From the NCBI GenBank assembly GCA_009739215.1, contig VSJF01000002.1:2976001-3040000 (forward strand): 64,000 nucleotides of DNA. The letters run 5' to 3'. The stretch comes from Floccularia luteovirens (lineage: Eukaryota; Basidiomycota; Agaricomycetes; Agaricales; Squamanitaceae). The translations under genes and the position numbers were made by a program. Below are positions 1 to 13,324 of the stretch, in pieces. The notes under the pieces were generated by a model that saw nothing but the letters and a program-made list of their open reading frames with translations, searched no databases and was not told the origin of the DNA. Each line of letters starts with the position of its first letter. Position 1 is the first letter of the stretch.

Positions 1-464
1 GACACAGCGAAGGTATACAATAATATTTCTAAATCAAGCAACAAACCGCTCAACACTCAGAATTTTGAAAACCCAATTTATTCCAACCTTACACTTACGA
101 AAATTCTACAAGATATTTCTTTCTATTCTATTTTTTTTTTAAATGTGCTGTACGTACAGTTAAATTCTCATCTTGAACGATAAAAAAACACACAAAAGTA
201 AAAGAAAAAAACCGCTCCTCCCCCGCAAAAAAATGGAATGCTAATCTGTGTTGAAACAAAAAGGATACATGTTTGATAAATGTATTGTATTGTATACCGA
301 GTTACAAAAAAAACAAATCATATGAGGGTGTTTTAAAAAGAAGGTTCAGAGGAGGGTCCGTTAAGCATAAAAGAACTATCAATACAAATTTGTAGCTTGT
401 TATATCGGATATCAGACCAAAAAAAAAAAGTGAAGGAAAAGAAAAGATGAGGGGTATAGTATCG
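1..464. other. Intergenic, 3' flank of the first gene
   Basis: AT-rich non-coding sequence with several homopolymeric A and T runs. It lies downstream of the minus-strand gene that ends at 465. I see no conserved coding frame, RNA gene or repeat in it. Confidence 0.6.
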
Positions 465-3400
465 TTAACCAAAACTAGTAAGCGCCATTCCACCCATCCA
501 CGCCATCTCCAAAACCGCTCTTCCAATCGGTGTAGGCCTAACCTGAGGTTCCGGTGGAAGCATAGCCTCATCCATCAACCGTGGCATAACCGGTGCCTCT
601 GAACGGCACAAACCCATCCGCACAAGTCCTTCCGGATAAAACTCAATCCCAGACTCACGCGACTGGCAAAACCCAATAAGCCAGTCATGTAAACCACGTT
701 CTCGTATCGAAGTAGGCATGCTCTTGTACGCCTCCTCAAGAGGACCCATAACAGCGAGGCCCTCATCTGGAATACGAATTCCATACCCTTGCAAGTCGCT
801 GTATGCAACAACGCGTGCACTGATATGGAACGTATTCAATAGGACACTGTGGTCGTCCCGTCTGACCGAATCATGCGACGATATTGGCGAAGTTCGAGAA
901 CGCTTCTTGCTCTCACCCTTGTTCTTGGAGTTAGTTTGAAGGCCAGGCGGTGTAGCAGAGTTCTTGTAGTATAACAGTAGATACTGTCGCTTATCGACAG
1001 GTATATGAGGTGGCCGGAACGGGTATTTACGTCTGCAATAAATATCTGTATTTCCAGGCCAGAGAGGAAGCAGCATATATAGAGAATCATGTGGGACTTC
1101 TTGAAAGATATCGGTTTCCATAGCATCGGTAGTGAGCTGTTTCAATCTATGCGACTGCGCATCGTACTTGCGCATCCTAGAGAAATTCGCATTGGCTTTC
1201 ATTTCACTCGCCGTCGGGTAGGAGGCCAACATCTTGGAAAGAATTATTGAGGTCATCAACTACGATTTGTCTATGTTCCGCACTATGGCGGGGTAAATTA
1301 GAAGGCCAAGGAGGAACAAAGGAGGAGTCAAGCACGTTGTGCGGCGAAAGATGATGAGGACCGTTATTCCTGTTCTTGCGCAAGCCAAACAGTCCACGGC
1401 TCTGGTCTTCATGCCGAGAAACTAATAGTTCAAGTTCCTCTGGAGGAATAGTACCAAATGCTTCACCATGAGGGGTCCGAGTTGGTGGTCGGTCTTCATC
1501 ATAATCATCATCGTCCTCATTAATGTCTAGAATATCACGTCTAGATCTGTGACCTCTTTGCACAGGACGGGAGTTAGAGAGTAGAGAAGGATTCATTTCT
1601 GTTTTTATTGAAGACCACGTTGCTGACGTTTCTGCCTGTTGAGAGACGGCATCATGAGTACTCGTGGATGGTCTACTTGATGACGACGATGCATTCGCAT
1701 TCCTTTCAACGCCCCGGTCAGTAGATACAGTTTGAGTGACACTCCCTCGACTGCTATCCGAGGCACTTGTGATCTTCAAACTCGGCATCGACTGGCTGGC
1801 ACTCGGAGAATGGATAGTCTCTGTCGTTCTTTCCTTCGACTTTGACTCGAAGCTCTTTTTCTTTTTCTTCTCCTTTTCTTTCCGAAGTTTCTCTCGCTCC
1901 TTTTCCTTTTTCATCCTCTCCCAATCCTTTGGACTCCCTCGACCACTATTATCTAATAATCCATGCGACTCCAACTTCCTTGTGGTATTGGTGCTCGTGA
2001 AGGCTTCTTGGACTCTTCTTGGAGCAAGAAGAATCATAGAAGAAGAATTCTTTTTTACTGGGACAGGAATGTGTCGGGAATCGGGTGGAATAAGCATAAG
2101 TGGATCTTTAGTTGCGGGCTCTTTGTAACGGTAATGACGACTGATAGAAAAAGCGGTTGCTGTGGAGTGCTTGTGTATCGTAGCTTGTGGACCATCGGCC
2201 ATATCTCGAACACGCGAACCACTACTTTGGCAATGACGAATGTTGATGCGTCGTTGTGGGGGTTTTCCGGCTTCTATAGCTGCGAAAGGGGTTAGACGAT
2301 TAGACACGAGAAGGTGGGGTTATAACACGCACAATGATGGTTTTTTCTGATCACTTTGAACTTTCCCGTTAAATCATTCCACCATACTTCTTCTGAATCT
2401 AGGGGCATGCCCTTCCAAAAAGCCGGATCCCTTTCCTTGTCCTTTCCGTACGACTTCTCCCTTAGCCTAGAATCATCCTTAACGCCCTTGTTGAGGCTTT
2501 GTCCCCCATTACTGGAACCACCTGATTTAGCATAACTAGAAAAGCTAGCGTGAGCGCTTCTGCCCTTGATTTCTGGTTGCGATTTCCTTCTAGGTTCTTC
2601 CTTCTCTCGATGGAAGGTCCACGTTTTCTTTTGTGGTTCATAGGCTTCCTCATCCCATGCACGTAAACCTTTGACGAAAGCGTCAGCATTGCTTACTGTG
2701 CTACTCCGCCGGTTACCCCATATACGCGATTGAGGCGAGCGTACATTGCCTCCGACAATTTCGGACATCTCTGCTCCATTCAAGTCGACAATACCAAATG
2801 CATAGCTGTTTGTCCAGTTCAAATCAAAGCCTTCTGTGGCGTCACTTCCATTTGCAGGGGATTTTGTTGCGGTTTGTGGGGTAGAGGCCTTGTTTTCGGC
2901 TGACTTCATTTTGGCGGTAGGACATGGAGGGAGTAGTAGCATCCTTTTCCCGTTGCATAGAACGTTTACGCAAAGTCTCTCCAATCTCCCTCACTCTCAG
3001 GAACCGAGATGGGCGCAACAGCTATAGAAGGTGATTCCGCCGGACCACCACCGCTACCACCTCCAATGAAGCCACGAAAATCTTCGAGGCTTTTACTCGG
3101 CCTTCTGACAGTAGCGACACTATCTTCTCTATTGCGAGAGTCGGAAAACGTCCGGTCGGCAGAAGCTCCCGGAATTGCCATAGCTGCGCTTCCTCGTCGT
3201 GCCCAGGATGGGGAATTTGAAAAGACGTGATTCTCGACACTTGAATAGTCCAGAAAGTTACCATGGTCGCTTCCTTCGTTTACTTCGGAACTGATATCAA
3301 TGTCATGATAGAAATCAGAATCGTCTTCAAAATCTTCCTCCTCAGAATTGGTCAATGAAGAGCCAGGGATCGCATACACGGCACGAGTGGGCGTGGGGAC

Positions 3401-4246
3401 ATGATTGAGATCTGTGGGAATGGGATGTCGATGTTCTATTTCGTCGTCTGTGCTTAGATCGTTAGAAGAAGTATGTGGAGTGCTTGGTTGTTTACTAGCT
3501 CGAGAAATACGTGAGTTGCTGGCGCTAGAACTGGAAAGGGATGAGACAGAAGCAGAAGCAGAAGATGTTCCAAGAGAATGAAAGGATGTAACATCAATAT
3601 TCGCACCAGAACGGCTCCTTGGGGACCGAACTGCTTTCGGTGATTGCTCATGAGGAGAAGGATTCCTGGGTCTGGATGTTGTAGGTGATGCGTGGTCGTG
3701 CGAGAGACTCTGTTCAGGCCCAAATACAGACGGACGTGGGGTGATATCGGACCTTGTGAGCAAGTCTTCGGAGTCTCCTTCGTCGCGAGGTTTTGAGAAA
3801 GGATCTATAGAGCGAGTGGGTAGAACAGGGGAGGATTTGGCAGCGCCAAAAGAGAAAGAATTAAGGGAATTATGTGTATATAGATCACTGCGGTCTACGT
3901 ATGCAGAGCGATTTATTTTAGGAGAGTTTGGTACTACGGGTAGTGTATCCACCTGTGACTCTAAAGATCTGCAAAGACGAAAAGTCAAGGTGAGGAATAG
4001 CGGGAAAGTATAAACGCACTGAGAAGCCAGCTTAGCAGTGTCGGAAAGGGTAAGATCACCTGGTGAGTGTTGAGTAGGAGACAAAGGAGGAAGTTGTTCA
4101 GGAGACTGTGAAGCTTGTGGATCTAAAATAGTATGTGGTGCTAGAGGTTGTCTTTGAGGTAAATGAGTGACAACAGAAGAGGAAAGCGGTTGATTTCGTT
4201 GATTTGAGTGACGAGAATTACGACCTCTGAAGAGTAAAAAGTTCAT
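465..4246 (-). CDS. Large Ser-rich basidiomycete protein of unknown function
   Basis: I do not recognise a named family. The chosen start (ATG at 4246, MNFLLFRGRN) lies 120 bp downstream of the stop of the next minus-strand gene. Two introns are clear: 3969-4019 (51 nt, GTGCGT...TTTGCAG, in frame so a frame runs through it) and 2280-2332 (53 nt). Further frame changes near 2960 and near 1200 need more introns. The product is about 1,150 residues: a long, low-complexity Ser/Pro/Asp-rich N-terminal half; a segment ending in EEVWWNDLTGKFKVIR; a basic Lys/Glu block (residues like KEKEREKLRKEKEKKKKK); an acidic patch; and a more ordered C-terminus with PLWPGNTD and a Lys-rich KKRSRTSP stretch. The Lys-rich blocks could be nuclear localisation signals, which is inference. 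The ordered C-terminal 250 residues look like the conserved part. Function unknown. Confidence 0.75.
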
Positions 4247-4366
4247 AACGAGTGAGAAACGTAGAGAAACGCTGCTCAGCGACCAAATCAATCTCAATCC
4301 CACTGTCGATGCCAAGCTGGGAACAAGGCCTTTTCCCACGTGGCTATCATTATTCAATCTCCGATT

Positions 4367-7097
4367 CTACAATCTACTTGTCCTATCTCCGTAAACCGTG
4401 TACTTGTAATACTGCTGTAGGCTCTCTGCATTCACAACCGTTCCACTTGGCTCAATATTATGACCAGAGATGATCTGCTTCACCGCAATTTCCACTCGTT
4501 TGCCATTCGTCGTATACTACATCCATGAGCTAACATCTGCCCACGAAACAAAATAGACGTACTGGGATATCTTCAACCTCGAAAATATATGCTGGAACAT
4601 GTCTCGCACTCAATGCCGTTTTGATACCATGGCGTATCTTTCGTTCTAGGTCACCACTGAGACAAATACCTCGGCGCATTTTGACAAATAGAAAAACTCG
4701 TTCGTCCTTATCCCGCGCACGCCGCTGGCCTACGCATAACGAGTCCAGGACACTATCGGAGAATTGTTCCATTACCGAGTAGATCTCCCCAGACCCAAAT
4801 CGAATGCCACCGGGATTAAGCACGCCATCACTTTGGAAATGAGTACGGGTTCGTATATATGTACTAAATATATCACCTTCGACCGAGAATTATGCATCCT
4901 TTAGTAACCGGATTCATAACTATAAAATCTCCTTGTCTCCATACGCCTAATCTCCGCGTAACCACGGATATTCCCCTTTCTTTAAAATCACATACCTGGA
5001 TACATGCTGAAATATGTCTTTTTGAACCTCTCTCCATCAGAGTCACCCCAAAACCCGATGGGTAAAGAAGGATGAGGTCGAGTGCAAACCAGTTCTCCTG
5101 GTCTCCCTGTGTCCTCGATGTTGTTCCCTTCTGGATCAAACACTTCGACTTTCATTCCAAGGGCTTTGCATTGAAGTTCTACATTATCATTAGCTCAGTC
5201 CAAAATCGGATTCGGGACAACCTACCACCGGCATAAATGGGTAGACTGGCACAGGCAGAGATGACTGGATATGCATAAGAACTGACAGTTGCAATAACCA
5301 CGCTAACTCACGAGAAGTACAGACATCCGTGGATCCCAACGAAGATGCCAACTGTATTCTGCTCCCAAATGCGCGAAAGGTCCACTCCGCCAATGCTGGA
5401 GTCAGCATTGAACCTGCAGAGATGATAGTGCGAAGCCTTGAGAACGGTGCAACTTCAACTGCTGCGTCATTTGTTTTTCTTCAGTGTGTGTTGACTCGGA
5501 AGTAAATGATAAACAAATTACGTGGGTCAATTCTATGACTTTGTATTTCTGAAAGGAATTTCGGGCTTGTCCCCAAAATCGTGACACTAAAAACGAATTA
5601 ACTTACAGCAACAGATGGTAAACATTATGCTCACCCTGTATCGCTGACGAGCTTAAGAAAATCTCGTGGGTTTGGGTATAAAGGTGACCCATCGTATATC
5701 ACAATCCGACAACCAAAGGAGAGCCCGGTGAGTAGATAAACCCAGGTAACCCATCCTGTCTATAATTGTATAACTCAGTATAAAATCATATAGAAGGAAT
5801 CAAGTACTAACAGATGTGTACTGTAGGTATACGTCATCTCTGCTGGTATCATATCCAATTTTCAACACTTTTTTAATTTGCATTAACGCGCCCTGGAGGT
5901 AGAAAATGGATTAGGACCTAATACAAAAGAAAGTGGCTCATCTGACACCAGCTGAGTGTACAATACACTTGGGCTTGCCGGAAGTACCAGAAGTGTATAG
6001 TATAAAAAGAGGTTGACTGAATGGCAGTTGTTCAAAAGTTAATTCCGCAGAATCTCCTGATTTCAAAAATTCCGATAATGTAACACTACATAGCAAGGAG
6101 GGTTGAATCGCAACAAGTTGGCGCAAGATATCAACACTAACCTATGCGGTACATCAACCAACTTGGATTGATTTTTGGATACCCGACTTGGAAGCAAGAT
6201 AACTTTCTCGAGACTTTCATCTTTCATCTCCCCAACGATTTCGGTGATTTTGGGGAGTAAACAAACGACCTTTCCAGCATAGAAGACTTCAGTTTCGACA
6301 AAGACAAATTTAGGTCGGATTTGTATGAAACGATCAAGAATTCCCTGGACGTCGTAAAAATGTGCACTGCAGGATACATTATAGATGCCAACTAACCTTA
6401 GTTCCCATATCAGGTGCTGTGCTAGAGAAAATACCTCCGATACTTGCAACCGCGAGGCCAACAACTATACATTCAATAGAATTTGTGAAGATACCTCAAC
6501 AGTCCAATCAGCTTCCCAATCACTGTAATTTCTAGAGAGAAAACGTACCTGCAACCCTATCACCTATTTTCAACCCATTCACTCTTAGCGCAGCAGCCAT
6601 TTCTCGCACGAGCTCGCGGAGTTCTTTATAGGTATAGTGGACAATCTCCCCTGTCTCTCTAGTGGAAGTGACTGCAATAGCTTCATCTGCTTGATATAAT
6701 AAATTCTCGGCGAAATTTAGACGCGCATTTGGAAACCATATGGGGACTTCCTCAATTGTGCCCTTCTTTAGGATCTGAGACTGGTGCAGAGGGTTATTAA
6801 TGAGCAGGTGTGGTTGAGGGGACGTACTCTGCTTGGGAGTACGGAAGATATGATTTCAAGAAAGTCCCAGAGATCAAGCCAGAAGGTGTAGTCTTCGATG
6901 GAGTACTTATACAAATCATAATAATTGGCTAGCCAATTTCGTCAATGGGTTTTCATGTGTAGCTTGGAATCTCAAAGTAACGTACAGAGATTCAATCCAT
7001 ATTTACGATTAATACGTCTTCTGAGTTCCTCTGAAGAAGCACGCTGAGGGTGGTCGGGTGTCCAGAGTAGTTTCGAGTTGGCAAAGTAGGTATTCAT
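4367..7097 (-). CDS. AACS: Acetoacetyl-CoA synthetase (acetoacetate-CoA ligase, EC 6.2.1.16)
   Basis: ANL-superfamily adenylating enzyme that activates acetoacetate with ATP and CoA in the cytosol, feeding ketone-body carbon into lipid and sterol synthesis. The start ([17 protein letters not shown]) matches the family's N-terminal LW-P motif. It is followed by the linker [20 protein letters not shown], then the AMP-binding P-loop [18 protein letters not shown], the [10 protein letters not shown] segment, and [16 protein letters not shown] with DSLCVGQR and [14 protein letters not shown]. The last exon, after an intron of about 46 nt (GTACGT...ATGTAG), reads [14 protein letters not shown] with the catalytic C-domain lysine region and ends ...[14 protein letters not shown]. 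About ten short introns divide it and no in-frame break is seen, so it looks functional. It is in tandem with the gene ending at 465 and divergent from SEY1. The C-terminal signature separates it from acetyl-CoA synthetase. Confidence 0.9.
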
Positions 7098-8021
7098 TCA
7101 GGCGAACAACTGCAGTAAAGTGAGATAAGTGGGGACCCGGGGGAAGAAGGGATATTACAAACAAGTTGGTTAAAAGTAGATGATGGTCGGCCAAATTCAT
7201 AACTTCCTAGTATCATAATAAACTTAGTAAACGTCCTATCAATGTTCGGGCTTGTGTAACTTTCCCTATACAGTTACCTAATATGATCCAAACAATCACC
7301 AGAAAGATTATCTAGATAAAGGTATATAAGCTGTGCATAAAGGGCGTTGAGTACGTACGAGGCACATGTGCAAGTATATGATATTTGTATCAAGTGGCCG
7401 CATAATATCCAAGTCGGAAATAGCACTTGTGGAGAGTTTTGATTACAACTTAGTGATTGACAAGGTTTTTGCGTGTGTTTGGCGAACGTTCATGGGGCGG
7501 TTACTTATAATAAGTACTTATGTTGCACATGAAGCTGAAGTACAAAGAATCGTGAATCGGGCGTGTAAGGGTCCAATGTATCCTTTATCGTGGGTTCCAT
7601 ACGGAAATAATACATGAGATGGATGTAGTTCATGGTAGAAAAGCAATTAATAGTGAATGTAGCAAGGGGCCAGCCCTGTTAACCTGGAGCAGTGGCGCAG
7701 CTAACCATGGTCAGAGTTTCAAGAGAACAACGTTACAAGACATATATGTGATGAAGGAGGCATGGAGGGCTTGAGGCAGAAAGACCAAGGTCAAACCACG
7801 TGTCAGCGGCTCCAAGTCACGCCCCAACCTCGCAAGGTCCAAAGTTTTCGTATTCATCGTTGTCTCTTCCGTCAAAACCGCTTGTTTCCCTCTTCCTCAT
7901 CCCCATCTTCCCCCCCTTCCTCTTCTTTACTGTATTTTTTTTACTGTAAATCGCACTGGCTACCCAACTCAATTCTCACCACACGTTCCGTCAGTATCGC
8001 AGCCGCTCACCACCGAGTGTG
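7098..8021. promoter_or_regulatory. Divergent intergenic region between AACS and SEY1
   Basis: About 0.9 kb without a credible gene. The SEY1-proximal part (about 7878-7935) is a C/T-rich tract ending 90 bp before the ATG, a usual feature of fungal core promoters on the coding strand. No recognised operator is claimed. Confidence 0.5.
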
Positions 8022-11000
8022 ATGGCATCCATACCTACCAAGCCGTTTGTCAATGGGGCTACAACCCGCGCTGTAAATGGCACCTCAGAGAGGCTTCAAA
8101 TAATCGATGAAGAGAAAAAATTTACGTGAGTGTCTTTTCTTTCTCTCGCCTTTTCAAGCTCAAGGGCTCCACCACATTGCTGACATGCTTGACGTATTAG
8201 ACCAGAACTCAGCTCCCAACTTGAACGCTGGGGACTCAGAGATGCTGGGTTTGGGTACAATATTGTAGCGGTATTCGGGTCACAGTCTACTGGAAAGAGT
8301 AACATATTGTCTTCCAAACGATTGGGAACTCCTGAGGCTGATATTTTCTAGGTACCTTGCTGAATAGGTTGTTTGGCACAACCTTTGATGTTATGGACGA
8401 GACGAAGAGACAGCAAACTACCAAAGGTACTAGCTTTTGGTTCTGAAATAATTCAAATCTTATGGATTTCTATTAGGTATATGGATGTGTCGTGGCCAAG
8501 GCATGCCTGTCATGGTTATGGATGTGGAAGGCACAGACGGCCGAGAGCGTGGAGAGGACCAGGTAAGTGCCATGTTTCTTTTGCTTATTTTGGTACATCA
8601 CAAATGTCAATTTACAAAATAGGACTTCGAGCGCAAATCCGCATTGTTTTCATTGGCATCATCAGAAGTACTCATTGTCAATCTGTGGGAACACCAAGTT
8701 GGTTTGTACCAAGGTGCAAACATGGGACTCCTTAAAACTGTGTTCGAAGTGAACCTGGGCTTGTTTGGTAAAAAATCACAAGACGCGTAAGTGAACGACC
8801 CTGCCCTGTCAGTCAGTCCAATGACGTTAGCACCCCATCTTAGAAATAGTGGACGTACACTCCTTCTATTTGTCATTCGTGATCATATCGGCCAGACTCC
8901 TCTTGCCAACCTTCAAGCAACCCTCATTGCCGACCTCCAGCGGATATGGGATAGTCTATCCAAACCAACAGAGCTAGCAGACCGCAAGCTCTCAGATTAC
9001 TTCGACTTGTCGTTTACGGCCCTTCCCCACAAGATCCTTTCTCCAGACAAGTTTGAAGTAGAGGTTCAACGCCTCCGTGGTCGTTTCGTGGACAAGGACC
9101 GCTCAGATTATGTCTTCAAGCCTGCTTACCATAAGCGCATTCCAGCAGATGGGGTTGCTTTCTATATGGAGGGAATTTGGGTGAGTTGTGTGGACTTGGT
9201 TGTAAGCTTGTTTCATCATAACGATATCATAACAGGAACAAGTTCAAAGTAACAAAGACCTCGACCTTCCAACGCAACAGGAATTGCTCGCCCAATTCCG
9301 TTGTGATGAGATCTCAGCAGTTGCGTTGGCAGAGTTCTCCGAACAGGCCAAGTCACAGAAACGCCCCGTGGATGCTGGGCGTGTTGTGGAAGGACTTGGA
9401 GCAATGATGCGTGGTTGGAGAACAGATGCATTGTGTATGTTTTTTTTGTAATTGATACTGAAACAACAACTAAATTGAATCTCATAGCTCGGTATGACCG
9501 AGATGCTTCACGATATCACAAAGGTGTATACGGGAGAAAACGAACAGACCTCATTTCGACTATGGACGCAACGTTATCGCCATTGTACCTAGGCCAGTTG
9601 AAAAACTTGCACCGTGCATGCTTGGCCGCGTTTAAACAAGAGCTATTGGATGGTTTACGGGGTTCAGAGTATGACTTTGCTGCTGTTGTGGAAAAGGCGC
9701 TTGCGCATTGCGAGGGGACCTTTGCGGGAGGTGCGCAAGAGGCCTGTATTGAAGAGGCTGGGTGGGAGTGGGAAGATGAGCTAGTATCCCTGAAAGAGGA
9801 AGTTGCAGCTGTCGCAAGCCAGTGCAGGAAGGATGAAACCAAAAAGATGCTCAACCAGATTGAGGTGAATATTTTATTGGTAATCGGGATATTAGGTTGG
9901 TTAATTGTGGACTATTTTAGCGAAACATCAAGAAACACATTTCGGAACCAGTAGAGCTCCAACTTGGCAAAGCTGCACCAGATATGTGGGATGAAATTTT
10001 ACGCGCGTTCATTGATGTGTTAGAGAAAGCAGAGACAGCATATTTGATAAAGGCAAAGAGTATGTTCTATTTCTGTTTTAGTAATTCAAAGTATTGAGGT
10101 ATCTGGATAGGCTTCAACTGCACGGATGAGGAGAACGAAACTTCGCTCGCCGTACTTCGAAAGCGTGCATGGTTAGCTCTACGAGCAAAAGTAGATGAAC
10201 AAACGGCAGATGCGGCATTCCTCAGCAAGTTGCGCGCTCACTTTGAGGAACGTTTCCGTTATGATGAACAAGGTGTTCCACGAGTGTGGAAGCCTGAAGA
10301 CGATATTGATGGAGCATTTAAAAAGGCGAAAGATGAGGTATGTGTTTTCTTTAATCGATATTGTGGGATTTGTGATCTCATACGCAATTTCTTCGCTGTT
10401 AGACACTCGAGCTCGTACCATTATACTCTAAAATTGCGCCAACAGACCCATCCTTGAACTTCACACTACCCTCCGAGAACAGTGCTGATCCATTATCGGG
10501 CGAAGAGTTCGATTTTGAACAATCGTTGGTCGTATTCAGTGAAGGCAAAGGGATGGAACTATCAGGACGCTTCCGACGGGATGCAGATGCATACTATGTA
10601 GAAGCGAAACGAAGTACAGTTGCTACAACAGCGCAGATACCAATATGGATGTATGGTGTGCTTGTTGTGCTTGGATGGAATGAGGCGATGGCGGTGCTTT
10701 TTAACCCATTGTATTTCACTTTCTTGCTGATGGCACTGGGGTCTGCGTAAGCGTTTCTTACCCTTTCTTTTATGTATATGTTCTGATTGAAGTTTCTGTG
10801 ATAGGTATGCGATTATACAACTCGGTTTGGTTGGCCCGCTTTTCCAGGTTACCCGTACAGTTGGAGCAGAGGTAAGTTGTATTTTCGAATTGTAAGGCCA
10901 ACATTCTAATCATCGTTTTTCTTACAAGGTACAACGGCAAGCCGCGAACAAACTGCGCGAGCACTTCACAGAACCTGTTCTGGCACAAACAATTGAAGCA

Positions 11001-11099
11001 ACTCGAGCAGAACCGCAGTCTACGAGGACAAGGGACAGGGAAAGGGATGAAGATAGCCGAAGTCAACTTCGGAGGGAGTTAAATATGGGGCAATCGTAG
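8022..11099 (+). CDS. SEY1: Sey1 / RHD3 / atlastin-family ER membrane-fusion GTPase
   Basis: Dynamin-like GTPase that mediates homotypic fusion of ER tubules. The start [12 protein letters not shown] is the only ATG in frame with exon 1, which ends at a GTGAGT donor. Motifs in order: G1 P-loop [12 protein letters not shown]; switch region [14 protein letters not shown]3 [14 protein letters not shown]4 [13 protein letters not shown], the RD form typical of the family; then a long helical bundle ([44 protein letters not shown]). A hydrophobic hairpin ([17 protein letters not shown] and [17 protein letters not shown]) forms the two closely spaced C-terminal membrane segments, and a polar tail ends [10 protein letters not shown]. 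The product is about 790 residues, the family's usual length, built from about ten exons with introns of 45-70 nt. All G motifs are intact. Confidence 0.95.
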
Positions 11100-11154
11100 A
11101 TGGGTATAGTGTCAATTGGACTGTGGTGTTTCTTCTTTTCGTTTGGTTATTGTC

Positions 11155-11430
11155 AGATTTTTTCGAAATTAATATATTAGAAGTATGCATAGCGATTACA
11201 TGAATATTATATTGGATTCGGATTTGGAACATGGAAAGAATTTTTGTCATGATTGTCTTGTTGATGCATAACCTCCTAGTATTTACGCAACATATCCTGT
11301 TACAACTGGAACGTATGAATAGGTACTTGCAATTGGTAATATAAGTAACATCCTGTTTCCTGTTGCGTCATCGAACATTGTTATGCATCGTGGGAAGATT
11401 CATTGGGTTATACTTAGTACGTAATTGTAT
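11155..11430. repeat. Diverged non-coding repeat, copy 1
   Basis: This stretch just past SEY1 resembles 13325-13610. Shared blocks include TATATTGGATTC...GGAACATGGAAA, AACCTCCTAG...CAACATA and GCGTCATCGAACAT, in the same order and orientation with small gaps. I see no coding frame kept by both copies. Confidence 0.55.
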
Positions 11431-12478
11431 GTTATCTTTATGTCATCATGTCGAATCGCTCTGCGTATGTTGCACATCCACCCAACGCTACCTCCAACCT
11501 CGTGTCGTGCTATCTAATGTAATATATGCCCGGAGCATAGCGCATGCGTCCAATCCCGATCTTTGCACCCCACTGGGGACCAGTCGTTGATGAAAATACT
11601 GTAGGTCATGCCCTTTTAAGTAGTAAAGGATCGTACCTGCACAGACACATCAATATGAGAAATGTTCTCATATAAAATGGGATTATTGAAGCCGGATCCA
11701 GACATGGCAGCAGTTTTCGAACATGTCAAGTCCAGGATGCAGACTCAGGTGATGACAGGAATTATCATTGACAATGATGATGTCGAATCTAGTGAGGAGC
11801 TATTCTCAAACTCATTACTCAGCGAGTCTTAGCGATGACAATGACGATGATTCTGTCAGGTGATGGTAACTTGATTACAAGTTCTCCTGACACGCAGATC
11901 AAGGCACAACAAGACTTGTTGCTGGGGGTTCTCTCGATGGCTGACAGTGTGGAGGAGATGATGGAGATGATGACGGCGTTTGTAGAACTGGCGGTAGCGG
12001 GACGGAAAACAGAAATGGAGGTCATGGAGGTGGAAGATGAATCAGATCTGAGGAAGAAACGGAGAATGAAATAGAAGAGGAGGAGAAAGGGAAGGCAAAA
12101 GGGAAGGCAAAATGAACAGACGAAGAATTTGTGGACGACGAAGTCCTTGTCTCTTCACATTCACAAAATTTTCAACAAACAAAAAAAATTGGGAACCATT
12201 GCTGCAAGATGTATAGCTCGTGACAAACTCAAAAGAAGTGACCACGTCTGAGGGTGGTTTTAGTCGCTCATCATGAGCTTTTGTGGCAAGTACCGTGTCT
12301 CATAACTTATTAAATTATTCAAGTCATTAGAGTACAACAAAAAAGGTAATAATAAGAAATTTTGTACTTGCAAACTAGCTTCCTCATCAACCCCTCTTCA
12401 CCTTTCTCGTTGTTACCATTGTATCTTTTCTCCTTCTCTTACATGTATCCCATTGAACATCATGGTATGTGCTGCGTG
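11431..12478. other. Gene-poor region, no supported gene
   Basis: Short frames on the plus strand (around 11665-11830 and 11835-12074) encode Asp/Glu/Met-rich strings of low complexity without start context or family motifs. I do not call them. The stretch probably contains decayed sequence. Confidence 0.4.
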
Positions 12479-13213
12479 TCATTCCGCTGGATTAAATGCA
12501 GCCGAAAAATCTCTGAGCGTATTCTGTATACTGTAGTTTGACCCTTCAACCATTTTTCCATCAGCCAGAACATATGTTATCAATACCTCTTCATACCAAC
12601 AAAGTATATACCTATAGCGCGCCCTTCTCTCCCACCCTGACATTTGTTAGAAGAGTCATACAATTGTGGATTATGTGAAACGGTAAGATAAAAGAAATAA
12701 TGCTTTAGTAACGCAATAACCATATACCGTGAAGCACAAGGCTTTTACATAGATGTGTATGTGAACAGTATCTATTTAGAGAGTGGCAGTACTTTGTAAG
12801 TTATAATGGTATCGTCACGTCAAGCTGTGTACAAGAGGTTAGACCAGTTCACAAGTGGAAAGGTTAGAAGTAGTAGTATAAAGGACTCACCTGTTGAAGT
12901 CGGGAGTGTCATAGACCATTTCACCAACCGAAGAAACGGACCAGAGCTCATGCTCATATATGTTGTATGTTACTTCATGCCTAATGAAGTCTTCGACCAG
13001 GTAATTGCCTGTGCCCTTGCAAACAAAGCTCAAGTCTGTTGCACAAATCACAGAAGAGACGGACTGGGATGAGGAACTGTCTCGAAAATATAGCCCCGAA
13101 TTACTGAAACTCATTGATTCGATCTTATTGGAAACCTGTCCTATCGGAGTGGATGAATGTGTGGATGGTGTGACTACTATTGATGCCAGTAGAACATGAA
13201 GGTGTAGCGCCAT
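12479..13213 (-). CDS. Unknown protein gene or recent pseudogene with a conserved C-terminal exon
   Basis: No family recognised. Exon 1 (13213-12891) starts MALHLHVLLASIVV, weakly like a signal or anchor segment, and ends ...YDTPDFN at a strong GTGAGT donor. The last exon (12636-12479) is supported by a paralogous fragment at 17116-17283: RYRYILCWYEEVLITYVLADG here against RYRYILSWYEEVLKTYILADG there. Most of their base differences fall at third codon positions in this minus-strand frame. The middle exon (about 12777-12733) is a guess: several acceptors give early stops and only one joins in frame to the last exon. The gene may therefore be broken. The plus strand is also open here (12806-13199), so strand rests on the paralogue comparison. 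Confidence 0.35.
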
Positions 13214-13324
13214 TAAAGTGGGGGACATGTCGGTATGTTACGACACGACTTCATATGAAAAAGGTCCACTCAAGCAGAAAAAATTACATCATTAAGACAT
13301 AGACACCCAACGCTAGTATGGCGA

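Noticed and set aside
10179..10457. Small extra genes inside SEY1
   Set aside because: They are out-of-frame or intron read-through readings of SEY1 exons.
11665..12074. Acidic plus-strand frames after SEY1
   Set aside because: Low-complexity Asp/Glu/Met strings, no start context, no homologous motif and no supported splice joins.
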